Source: Gemmatimonadota bacterium (lineage in GTDB: Bacteria; Gemmatimonadota; Gemmatimonadetes; Longimicrobiales; Gaopeijiaceae). From it: DNA of 40,141 nt. The DNA is taken from the NCBI GenBank assembly GCA_007125125.1, contig SLDT01000041.1, forward strand, positions 1 to 40,141, given 5' to 3'. The notes below the pieces were generated by a model. The model saw only the letters and a program-made list of their open reading frames with translations, did no database searches and was not told the origin of the DNA. Position numbers and translations under genes: made by a program. Below, piece after piece: positions 17,263 through 23,608 of the stretch (position 1 is its first letter; the number at the start of each line of letters is the position of its first letter).

Positions 17263-17756
17263 CGGTGCTCTGCCTCTCCGGGGAGTGCGCCGAAGGGGCG
17301 CTCAGGGTCCCTCCCGGCCGCCCGGTGCGCGGCCTCCCGCACCCGCTCGAGTTCGCCCTCCGCGAAGCCCGCGGCCGGAAAGGCCCAGGCATAGGCGAGA
17401 GGAACGACCAGGAGGGGAAGGAGCCCGGCCCCGTACAGGAGGAGGGCGGCCGGGAGCGGGAGCCCGCCCGGAAGGGGATCCCCCGGCGCCGGATCCGGGA
17501 GGAGGAGCCCCGCGCCCACCCCGCCGACGAGGAGCAAGAAGACGAAGGCGAGTGGGAGCAGGAGCCTTCGCGGCACGCCCCCCTTTCCCGACGCGGCACC
17601 GAGGAGCGCGACCGCGAGGAGGGCGGCGACGCTTCCCGTGAGAAGCGCCCAGGGGGCCCAGGCCGGGGCGCCCGCGGGGGCGAGGGCGGCGAGGTGGGCG
17701 ATCCCGACGAGCGTCAGGGAGGCCACCAGGAGAATGAGGCTGACAGGACGTGGCAT
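17259..17756 (-). CDS. Small membrane protein paired with the symporter
   Basis: The 165-residue product is mostly hydrophobic: helices around residues 4-30, 35-52, 62-82 and 100-125, followed by a charged cytoplasmic tail (AEGELERVREAAHRAAGRDPERPFGAL). I do not recognise the family. The four-base overlap with the symporter start argues that it works with that carrier, much as small DUF485-type or DUF997-type subunits accompany other SSS transporters, but the sequence does not show those motifs clearly. The longer open frame starting at 17921 was rejected because its extra part is Ser/Arg/Pro-rich and covers the promoter region. Confidence 0.75.
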   Translation of the reverse strand: MPRPVSLILLVASLTLVGIAHLAALAPAGAPAWAPWALLTGSVAALLAVALLGAASGKGGVPRRLLLPLAFVFLLLVGGVGAGLLLPDPAPGDPLPGGLPLPAALLLYGAGLLPLLVVPLAYAWAFPAAGFAEGELERVREAAHRAAGRDPERPFGALPGEAEHR

Positions 17757-17779
17757 CGGCGTTCGGCGATCCGGGGTGG

Positions 17780-17811
17780 GGCTTGCGCTCCTGCTGCGGG
17801 GACGCAAGGCT
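17780..17811. promoter_or_regulatory. Possible overlapping divergent promoters
   Basis: Between the symporter operon and the dehydrogenase gene lies an inverted repeat, CTTGCG and CGCAAG, 15 bases apart. Plus strand: TTGCGC (17783-17788), 17 bases, AAGGCT. Minus strand: TTGCGT (17802-17807), 16 bases, CAAGCC. Each -35 overlaps the other's -10, so the two directions would exclude each other. The boxes match only weakly. Confidence 0.25.
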
Positions 17812-17860
17812 AACCCCGTCGACCCCCGACTTCCACCCCTGGGTGGTTGTGGAGGGGAGC

Positions 17861-19321
17861 ATGCCTTCTTCCCGAATGCGCACGGAGACGGAACGGATGA
17901 GCGAGACTGCGAGCCAGCCACCCTTCTTCAAGCAGGTGAACCGCTACTTCGACCGGGCGGCGGCGCACCTCGATCTGCCGCCCGGGCTCCTGGGCCAGAT
18001 CAAGACCTGCAACTCGGTCTACCATGTGAGCTTCCCCGTGAAGCGGGACGACGGGACGATCGATGTCGTGCACGGATGGCGGGCGCACCACTCCCAGCAC
18101 CGGCTTCCGGTGAAGGGGGGGTTCCGCCTGACGATGCATGCCTCCGAAGACGAGGTGACCGCGCTCGCCGCCCTGATGACGTACAAGTGCGCCCTCGTGA
18201 ACGTGCCCTACGGGGGGGCGAAGGGGGCGATCCGGATCGAGAAGTCCGACTACTCCGAGGCGGAGCTCGAGCGGATCATCCGGCGCTACACCTTCGAGCT
18301 GATGCAGAAGAACTGCATCGGCCCGGGGCTCGACGTGCCCGGCCCCGACATGGGGGTGGGGGCGAAGGAGATCGCATGGATGCTCGACACCTACACGGCG
18401 ATCGCGCGAGCCGAGATCAACGCCGAGGCCTGCGTGACGGGAAAGCCGATCGAGCTCGGCGGGGTGCGGGGGCGCGTCGAGGCGACGGGGCGCGGGGTGT
18501 TCTTCGGGGTGCGCGAGACCGTCAACGATGCCGAGACGATGAAGGAGCTCGGGCTTTCGACCGGGCTCGATGGGAAGGCTGTCGTGGTCCAGGGGCTCGG
18601 GAACGTGGGGTACTACGCCTCGACCTTCATGGCCGAGGAGGGTGCGCGGATCGTCGGGATCATCGAGCGGGAGGGGGCGATCTTCGACCCGGCCGGGCTC
18701 GACGTGGCCGAGGTGCGGGCGCACCGCGAGGCGGGAGGGTCGATCCTCGAGCTCGAGGCCGAGACGAAGCTCGAGCCCTCGCGGGCGATCGAGGGGCTCG
18801 AGTGGCCGTGCGACATCCTGGTTCCCGCCGCGATCGAGAATGTGATCCGGGCCGAGAACGCGGCGCGGATCCAGGCGAAGATCATCGCGGAGGGGGCGAA
18901 CGGGCCCACCACCGCCGACGCGGCGAATGTCCTGAACGAGCGGGGAATCCTGCAGCTTCCGGACATGTACCTGAACGCCGGTGGCGTGACGGTCTCCTAC
19001 TTCGAGTGGGTGAAGAACCTCTCGCACGTGCGCTTCGGCCGGATGCAGCGGCGCTTCGAGGCTTCGCAGAGCCGGGGCCTGATGGACGCGGTCGAAGGGC
19101 TCGTCGGCCAGACCTTTCCCCGGGGGACCTACGAGGACATCGCCGTCGGCGCCTCCGAGGAGGATCTCGTGAACTCGGGGCTCGAGGAGACGATGGTGAT
19201 CGCGCTCCAGGAGATGAACGAGCTCGCACGGAGGGAGGGAGTGGACCTGCGCACCGCCGCCTTCATGAACGCGATCGGAAAGGTCGCCGTGGCCTACTCG
19301 GAGCGCGGGATCTTCCCCTGA
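17861..19321 (+). CDS. Glu/Leu/Phe/Val-type dehydrogenase, probably glutamate dehydrogenase
   Basis: The 486-residue enzyme oxidatively deaminates an amino acid with NAD(P). It has the substrate-binding lysines in PVKGGFRLTMH and in YGGAKGAIRI, the catalytic-Asp region GPGLDVPGPDMG, and the Rossmann motif VVQGLGNVGYYAS. The C-terminal ILVPAAIENVI and AEGANGPTTADA segments are typical of glutamate dehydrogenases, which makes glutamate the likeliest substrate. The start chosen at 17861 has a strong GGAGG five bases ahead; internal Mets at 17876 and 17897 have poorer sites. It is divergent from the symporter pair, and a GC-rich hairpin follows the stop. The length is slightly above the roughly 420-450 residues usual for the class, owing to N- and C-terminal additions. 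Confidence 0.93.
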   Translation: MPSSRMRTETERMSETASQPPFFKQVNRYFDRAAAHLDLPPGLLGQIKTCNSVYHVSFPVKRDDGTIDVVHGWRAHHSQHRLPVKGGFRLTMHASEDEVTALAALMTYKCALVNVPYGGAKGAIRIEKSDYSEAELERIIRRYTFELMQKNCIGPGLDVPGPDMGVGAKEIAWMLDTYTAIARAEINAEACVTGKPIELGGVRGRVEATGRGVFFGVRETVNDAETMKELGLSTGLDGKAVVVQGLGNVGYYASTFMAEEGARIVGIIEREGAIFDPAGLDVAEVRAHREAGGSILELEAETKLEPSRAIEGLEWPCDILVPAAIENVIRAENAARIQAKIIAEGANGPTTADAANVLNERGILQLPDMYLNAGGVTVSYFEWVKNLSHVRFGRMQRRFEASQSRGLMDAVEGLVGQTFPRGTYEDIAVGASEEDLVNSGLEETMVIALQEMNELARREGVDLRTAAFMNAIGKVAVAYSERGIFP

Positions 19322-19331
19322 GGAAGGGGGG

Positions 19332-19352
19332 CGGGGGCGTTCACCGCCCCCG
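19332..19352 (+). terminator. Hairpin after the dehydrogenase gene
   Basis: CGGGGGCG and CGCCCCCG form a perfect 8-bp stem around TTCAC, ten bases after the stop codon. There is no T run, so if it ends transcription it does so without the usual U tract. Confidence 0.45.
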
Positions 19353-19394
19353 GGGGCGCCCGCTGCCTCCGGTTCGGGTTCCCGGGGCAGGGCA

Positions 19395-19779
19395 ATCGGT
19401 GAGGGGGTGCCCCGGACACTCGCGCTGCTGGGGCCACTGCCGGCGAGGGCATGGCTTCCCCCTGCTTTCCCAGAGGCTCGGTCCTGCGAACCCCCTCAGA
19501 GGGTGTTTACATACTACGAATGGGTCCCGCGCAGGGGTCTTGCGGTCCTGGTCAAGGCGGAGTGCCGACAGCGATGCCGTAGCATCGGTAAGGCGCTCCA
19601 ACGCGGATCCGGGGCCGCAACCCCCCTTCGCCCTTCGGGTTGGGGCGGAACGGGGCCGCCTCGGTCGTTGGTTCGCCTCGACGTAGCCACGGCTATGTCT
19701 TCGACGAACCGCCTACGATTCGGCCCCGTTGCGCTCCCAACGGGACCCATTCGTAGTATGTAAACACCCTCTCACCGAT
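19395..19779. repeat. Structured repeat, copy A (interrupted by a MITE-like element)
   Basis: With the inserted element (19499-19771) and one TCA copy removed, 109 bases remain, bounded by a perfect 14-bp inverted repeat, ATCGGTGAGGGGGT (19395-19408) and its complement split across 19490-19498 and 19775-19779. The core shares a 22-base identical block (19414-19435) and later blocks (GAGGGC, TTCCCAGA, GCTCGGTCCTG) with copy B at 20394-20499 in opposite orientation. Inner complementary pairs CTGGG/CCCAG and GGAC/GTCC recur in both copies. It could be a small mobile palindrome or an RNA-structure element. Confidence 0.7.
19499..19771. mobile_element. 273-bp MITE-like element with 31-bp terminal inverted repeats
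   Basis: The ends (19499-19529 and 19741-19771) are perfect inverted repeats of 31 bases beginning GAGGGTGTTTAC. Both sides are flanked by TCA (19496-19498 and 19772-19774), a 3-bp target duplication of the kind made by some IS5-family transposases. Ends starting GAGGGTGTTT also fit that family (from memory, not searched). No transposase is encoded. The interior is full of nested palindromes: CGATGC/GCATCG (19572-19587), AACGGGGCCG/CGGCCCCGTT (19649-19658, 19721-19730), GGTTCG/CGAACC, and GACGTAGCC/GGCTATGTC with one G-U pair. It would have to be moved by a full-length relative elsewhere in the genome. Confidence 0.75.
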
Positions 19780-19861
19780 CGCCGTTCACGGGGATCGGAT
19801 TCGGCGGACCGTGCGATAGTGCCGTCGGGGTTCGTGTGCCGCCTCGACCACCGAGCGACCT

Positions 19862-20034
19862 CAAGTCTTCACCGCGCGCAGGATTTCGGGAGCGTGAAGA
19901 CTTGTACCCCGTATTCCGACACGAATCCTTCACCGTCATCTCCGTCTCGGACGAGCGTGAAGACTTGTGGTCGCTTTCCGACCTCAACCCTTCACGACCA
20001 TCTTCGTGCTGCCTTCGCTGAAGGGTTGGGGTCG
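19862..20034. repeat. Array of three ~62-bp hairpin units
   Basis: Three units in tandem each have a left arm ending CTTCAC and a right arm starting with GAAG after 21-24 bases. Unit 1: CAAGTCTTCAC (19862-19872) with GTGAAGACTTG (19894-19904), 11 of 11 paired. Unit 2: AATCCTTCAC (19924-19933) with GTGAAGACTTG (19957-19967), inner six paired. Unit 3: a 16-bp stem, 19979-19994 with 20019-20034, one G-U. Left arms end 61 and 62 bases apart. The change from AGT/ACT in unit 1 to ACC/GGT in unit 3 keeps pairing. Confidence 0.75.
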
Positions 20035-20074
20035 CGCGGGCCGCGCATCACGCGCTGCGCTCAAGGCGCTGCGC

Positions 20075-20203
20075 GAACCAGGCGGGCCGTGCATCCCGCC
20101 CTGGTTCCGAGCTCGGACGATGTGCATGACTCGCGAAAGAGAGCGTATTCCGCGGAATATGAGATCGGTCGTACTCCGTGACGAGGGCTCTGGCGCCGAG
20201 CCC
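20075..20203. other. Cluster of separate palindromes, no gene
   Basis: Within 130 bases lie three inverted repeats: GAACCAGGCGGG with CCCGCCCTGGTTC (20075-20086, 20095-20107, one bulge), the perfect 14-base palindrome TATTCCGCGGAATA (20146-20159), and GGGCTC with GAGCCC around TGGCGCC (20185-20203). No start plus ribosome site or protein-like composition is seen. The bases between here and 20257 show nothing I can name. Confidence 0.6.
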
Positions 20204-20256
20204 ATCGTAACTGTAGGGACCAGCAGAGGCCGGCGGAACAACGTCCTGGAGGTGGG

Positions 20257-20399
20257 CCGGTTGCATGGGAGACGCTCGGCCGGTTGCACGGGAGCCGGCC
20301 AGTCCGGTTGTACGGGAGACGCCCGGATCGGTTGAACGCGCGGCGCCCGCTCCGGTTGAACGCGCGGCGCCCCCGCGGGTTGCACGGGAGCGTCCATGG
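20257..20399. repeat. Six-unit 24-bp tandem repeat
   Basis: The block GGTTG recurs at 20259, 20282, 20306, 20330, 20354 and 20378: spacings 23, 24, 24, 24 and 24. A unit reads approximately CCGGTTGNACGGGAGNCGCCCG. Units 4 and 5 are the most alike (CGGTTGAACGCGCGGCGCCC). The array abuts copy B of the structured repeat. With a period divisible by three, the minus strand can read an octapeptide such as RAPRVQPE repeatedly, but no start signal supports a protein. Confidence 0.8.
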
Positions 20400-20499
20400 G
20401 GGGGGTGTACAGGACCGAGCTTCTGGGAACGGCGGAGGCAGCCAAGCCCTCGGCGGCGGCGGCCCCAGCAGCGCGAGTGTCCAGGACACTCCCCCATGG
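20394..20499. repeat. Structured repeat, copy B
   Basis: Inverted relative to copy A and roughly 80% alike by eye over the core. It is bounded by CCATGGGGG and CCCCCATGG instead of copy A's ends, so the outer stem has a different sequence but is still complementary. It directly follows the 24-bp tandem array. It contains the 14-base palindrome AGTGTCCAGGACACT-like segment near 20476-20490. Not protein-coding as far as I can see. Confidence 0.65.
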
Positions 20500-20591
20500 A
20501 TGCTGCCCGGCCATGCCCCCTGCTGGAGACAGCCAGGGAGCAGGGAAATCCCTCGAGGGGGAGGAGCGGGCGCCCGGGGAGTGTCGACGGA

Positions 20592-20624
20592 GGGGGTGGG
20601 ATGAGCTCCGCTGATCCCACCCCC
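20592..20624 (-). terminator. Hairpin downstream of tRNA-Ser, built from tRNA 3'-end sequence
   Basis: GGGGGTGGGAT (20592-20602) and ATCCCACCCCC (20614-20624) form an 11-bp perfect stem with an 11-base loop, about 29 bases past the tRNA 3' end. The left arm with three more bases (20589-20602) is a direct copy of the tRNA 3' end (20654-20667). It may end tRNA transcription or be a relic of integration. No T run follows. Confidence 0.5.
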
Positions 20625-20652
20625 GCAGCGTTCGCGGGCGTCGGAAGCTTAC

Positions 20653-20735
20653 CGGAGGGGGTGGGATTCGAACCCACAAGCCCTTTCGGGCGCCGGTTTT
20701 CAAGACCGGTGCAATAGCCGTTCTGCCACCCCTCC
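20653..20735 (-). tRNA. tRNA-Ser (anticodon UGA)
   Basis: Reading the minus strand from 20735, the acceptor arm GGAGGGG pairs with CCCCTCC. The anticodon arm CCGGT-CTTGAAA-ACCGG gives anticodon UGA. A long variable arm (GCCC-GAAA-GGGC) marks a class II tRNA, and the T arm is GTGGG-TTCGAAT-CCCAC. The discriminator base is G, as in serine tRNAs. The CCA end is not encoded. The tRNA reads UCA-type codons. The repeat-rich gene-free stretch begins directly beyond its 3' end. Confidence 0.97.
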
Positions 20736-20784
20736 AGGGGCGCGGGAGCGAGGTGCGCCATGCACCCCGCCCCCGCGAGGGAAA

Positions 20785-20812
20785 AGCTGACCGAATCCGG
20801 GCAGACGAACAA
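20785..20812 (-). promoter_or_regulatory. Candidate promoter of tRNA-Ser
   Basis: Minus strand TTGTTC (20807-20812), 16 bases, TCAGCT (20785-20790), about 50 bases before the tRNA 5' end. The -10 box resembles the AAGCT-type boxes of other promoters here. The match is weak. Confidence 0.3.
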
Positions 20813-20845
20813 GGGGTAGCCAAGCCAGCCCGACCCCGGACGATC

Positions 20846-20886
20846 GGCATGCCCCCGGCGTGGACGACACACCCCGGCGGCATGCC
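20846..20886 (-). terminator. Hairpin after the zinc protease gene
   Basis: GGCATGCCCCCGG (20846-20858) and CCGGCGGCATGCC (20874-20886) pair at 12 of 13 positions around a 15-base loop, 14 bases past the protease stop on the minus strand. It separates that gene from the tRNA. No T run. Confidence 0.5.
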
Positions 20887-20899
20887 AGCAAACCGCCTG

Positions 20900-23452
20900 C
20901 TACCTCATCGCCCGGTCGATCCGAATCAGGGCATCCTCGAGGTGGATCCGTGTCATCCGGTCGGCCACCCCGGCGTCGAGCGCCCCCTCCACCTCGGCCC
21001 GCAGGAGCCGGAGCTGGTCGCGGACCAGGGGTCGGATGTCGGACTGCCCGATGTGGAGGGCCGCATTCAGCGGCGGATCGTTGTTGGAGCTCACCCGAAG
21101 GTTCCCGCTCCCCGGGGGCGACCAGCTGTTCGAGGTCGCCTCGTGGAGCAGATAGTGCGCCTGGTCGAGGTAGGCCCGCTGCATGTTGCGGCGGTACGTG
21201 TCGATCGCCGAGCCATTTCGGACCTCCCGCCAGATCATCTCGCGCGCATCGTCGAGCATCTCGGCCGGCCGGTAGGTCTCGTCGCCGAGGAAGGCCTCGT
21301 GCTCGATCATCCGGGCCAGCCGCGCATGGTTCAGGAATCGCTGCACGGCCAGCTCCTGGTACGCCCGGATACGCTCTACCGCCCCCGCATGCTCGAGGCG
21401 CCGCAGCATGTCGATGTCGAGGGCCCAGTGCGGGGTCTGGAGCACATGCTCGTCGATGAAGCGCATCGCGCCGAGCTGGTACTCCCGCTCGATCGGGGTA
21501 TACACCCACCCTTCCTGGCCGAAGCGCTTGTGGTGCGTCCAGGAGCCGCCCACTGCGGCGGCCGCATGCTCCGCGTATCGGTTCCACTGGGTCAGGTTCT
21601 GGAGGTAGTGCGTCTCGAGCTCGTAGTAGTCGTCCCCGGGCCGGAGCACCCACTCCATCAGGCTCTCCGTCGCCGTGCGAAGGTTGCGCATCCCGTACTC
21701 GGCCGCCCGCACCGGGTCATCCGAGATCCCCTCCGTCATCCGGTAGGGGTCCCATTCCACATCCATCCCGAACTGCGCCGTCGCCGACTGGTACCAGGGC
21801 TCGTCAGCCCGCTCCACGATCCACTGGTTCAGCGTCTCGAACTCGTCTTCCGGAGTCTCGGCTCCGGGGATCGGCCGGTATCCCCACATCACCGCGAAGC
21901 GATCCCAGATCCCGACCCGCCGCTCCGGCGGCACGCCATCGCCCGGCTGCGCGATGTAGTTGTAGCGGGTGCGCCCGACCGACGATGCCGAGTGCCCCCG
22001 CCGCTCCACGAAGTCCGGATTCCTGAGCGAGTCGACCGGGAAGACGAAGTTCGCCCGCTGGTTGTGCGGCAGCCCCACCGCGTGTGCCATCTCGTGCGAG
22101 ACCACGTAGCGCAGCGCCTCCCCCATGTCCTCCTCGGAGAGCTCGTTCGTCTGGAAATCGGGGTTCGCCGTCGCCACCTGCGAGACGAGCCACCACCGCA
22201 GCCGCTCCATCAGCCCGTGGTACATGTTGATGTGCCCCCGGATCACCTCGCCCGAGCGCGGGTCGACCACATCCCCTCCCGCATTCGCCGAGCGCACCAT
22301 CGTCGGCACGTAGCGGATCACCGAGTAGCGCGCATCGAGGAGCGAGAACTCCGGGTCCTCCTCCTCGGTCGGAGCCCTCCGCACCTGCACCGCATTCAGG
22401 AACCCCGCCTCCTCGAAGGCCTCCTGCCACTCGAGCACCCCCGCCTCGAAGTAGGGGATCCACTCCGGCGGCGTCGCCGGATCGATGTACCAGACGATGG
22501 GCTCGACCGGCTCCACGAGCTCGCCCCGCGCGAAAGCCTCCGGGTCGGAGGGCTCGAGGCGGTAGCGCCGCAGGTAGCGCTCCGGCCGCACCCCCTGGAA
22601 GTCCCGGGAGTAGTCCGTGCGCCCGATCGTGATGTAGGTCACCCGCTCGTCCGCGATCCGCGGCATCATCGGCTCCTCGGGGAGCACGATCATCGAGTGG
22701 TTCACCTCGAAGCTCATCGCCCCGCCCCGGGCATTCGAGGGGGGCTGGGCCGCCGAGTACGTCCGCACCATCCGGATCTCGATGTTCGTCGGGAAGCTCT
22801 TCGCGAACTCGAGCCAGCTCCGGTTCCGGTCATAGCTCCGAATCCCCCGCTGCCCGCGCTGCCCCTGCGGGAAGGAGAAGATCGGATGATCACCCATGTA
22901 CAGATCCGTCACGTCGATCACCGAGGTCCCGTTCCCCCGCGCCTCGAGCGAGAAGGCCGCCAGCACGGGCGGGAAGTTCTGGTTGTCGACCGCCATCCGG
23001 AGGTTCGAACCCTCCTCGGCCGTTTCCGAGTGCGTCACCCCCCGCAGGAGAATCCGTCCCCGGTGCTCCTCCCAGCGCACCACGATGTTCCCCGTCATCA
23101 TCGCCCCAACATCGGCCAGCCCCTGCTGGGTCCGATGGTAGCGGCTCATGATGATCATGTCGCGCCCCAGTAGCGTGTCCGGAACCTCGTAGAGGATCCG
23201 GTCCCCGACCAGGTGCACGTCGAAGAGCCCAGCGCGCGACTCGGCCCCCGCCAGCACCTCGGCACGGGTCCGCTCCTGCGCCTCGAGCGCTCCCGTCAGC
23301 CCCATTCCGAGGAGCAGGGCCAGCACCAGGGCCAGCACCCCTCCTCGCACGGGAAGAAGGCCGGCCGGGCCATCAACCCCCGCGCGCCCCGGGCACGCGT
23401 CGTCGCTCCGGGCCATTCTATGGTTCAGATCGTTCATCTCGCTCCTCTGCAT
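20900..23452 (-). CDS. Secreted zinc-dependent metalloprotease (DUF5117/DUF5118 type)
   Basis: This 850-residue extracytoplasmic protease carries the zinc-binding and catalytic motif H453-E-M-A-H457-A-V-G-L-P-H463-N in a typical VVSHEMAHAVGLPHN setting, with third ligand His463 in metzincin-like spacing. It belongs to the large Bacteroidota/Gemmatimonadota-type proteases with DUF5117 and DUF5118 parts before the catalytic region, seen here as the N-terminal strands (LFDVHLVGDRILYEVPDTLLGRDMIIMSRYHR). A signal peptide lies at about residues 36-58 after a long charged N-terminus. The start at MQRSEMNDLN has AGGAG seven bases ahead; a longer open frame reaching 25921 is a shadow of the divergent gene. 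It probably degrades peptides in the periplasm or outside. It is divergent from the M14 carboxypeptidase gene. Confidence 0.93.
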   Translation of the reverse strand: MQRSEMNDLNHRMARSDDACPGRAGVDGPAGLLPVRGGVLALVLALLLGMGLTGALEAQERTRAEVLAGAESRAGLFDVHLVGDRILYEVPDTLLGRDMIIMSRYHRTQQGLADVGAMMTGNIVVRWEEHRGRILLRGVTHSETAEEGSNLRMAVDNQNFPPVLAAFSLEARGNGTSVIDVTDLYMGDHPIFSFPQGQRGQRGIRSYDRNRSWLEFAKSFPTNIEIRMVRTYSAAQPPSNARGGAMSFEVNHSMIVLPEEPMMPRIADERVTYITIGRTDYSRDFQGVRPERYLRRYRLEPSDPEAFARGELVEPVEPIVWYIDPATPPEWIPYFEAGVLEWQEAFEEAGFLNAVQVRRAPTEEEDPEFSLLDARYSVIRYVPTMVRSANAGGDVVDPRSGEVIRGHINMYHGLMERLRWWLVSQVATANPDFQTNELSEEDMGEALRYVVSHEMAHAVGLPHNQRANFVFPVDSLRNPDFVERRGHSASSVGRTRYNYIAQPGDGVPPERRVGIWDRFAVMWGYRPIPGAETPEDEFETLNQWIVERADEPWYQSATAQFGMDVEWDPYRMTEGISDDPVRAAEYGMRNLRTATESLMEWVLRPGDDYYELETHYLQNLTQWNRYAEHAAAAVGGSWTHHKRFGQEGWVYTPIEREYQLGAMRFIDEHVLQTPHWALDIDMLRRLEHAGAVERIRAYQELAVQRFLNHARLARMIEHEAFLGDETYRPAEMLDDAREMIWREVRNGSAIDTYRRNMQRAYLDQAHYLLHEATSNSWSPPGSGNLRVSSNNDPPLNAALHIGQSDIRPLVRDQLRLLRAEVEGALDAGVADRMTRIHLEDALIRIDRAMR

Positions 23453-23489
23453 CGGACTCTCCTGCGGTGGACGTGTGTCGGACCCCGGG

Positions 23490-23518
23490 AGCTTGCGACT
23501 TCGGGGCGCCCCGTGCAA
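23490..23518 (-). promoter_or_regulatory. Promoter of the zinc protease gene
   Basis: Minus strand TTGCAC (23513-23518), 17 bases, CAAGCT (23490-23495), the same AAGCT-type -10 as lexA and the efflux operon. A leader of roughly 30 bases carries the AGGAG ribosome site. It stands back to back with the carboxypeptidase promoter, their -35 boxes 20 bases apart. Confidence 0.5.
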
Positions 23519-23538
23519 GGGTCGGGGCTCCCGCCAGG

Positions 23539-23567
23539 TTGCCGGGGGCCGCACGGAGCGGTACGAT
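23539..23567 (+). promoter_or_regulatory. Promoter of the M14 carboxypeptidase gene
   Basis: Plus strand TTGCCG (23539-23544), exactly 17 bases, TACGAT (23562-23567), predicting a start near 23574 and a leader of about 35 bases with no Shine-Dalgarno before the GTG. Confidence 0.5.
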
Positions 23568-23608
23568 CGTCGAGAATCCAGCCCCTTCCCTGCCCCGGCC
23601 CCATCGCC

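Noticed and set aside
15373-17394. 673-residue plus-strand frame rich in Arg, Asp and Glu
   Set aside because: It is the antisense shadow of the sodium symporter gene, caused by high GC at third codon positions.
17750-17860. Longer N-terminus for the dehydrogenase
   Set aside because: The extra 37 residues do not resemble the family, cover the promoter region, and lack a ribosome site, whereas 17861 has GGAGG five bases ahead.
19499-19771. Integron attC site
   Set aside because: The arms lack the conserved RYYYAAC/GTTRRRY core pairs and no integrase or cassette gene is present.
19395-19779. Alternative reading: a ~94-bp element inserted in the left arm of a 39-bp inverted-repeat element
   Set aside because: It would leave only a 2-base duplication. 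The reverse order (MITE into the smaller element) gives a TCA duplication and restores a perfect 14-bp inverted repeat, so it is simpler.
19772-19987. Small protein on the minus strand
   Set aside because: The frame merely runs through the hairpin array, has no ribosome site, and its Ser/Arg-rich product shows no domain-like features.
20257-20399. CRISPR array
   Set aside because: Units are joined with no unique spacers between them, and no cas gene is near.
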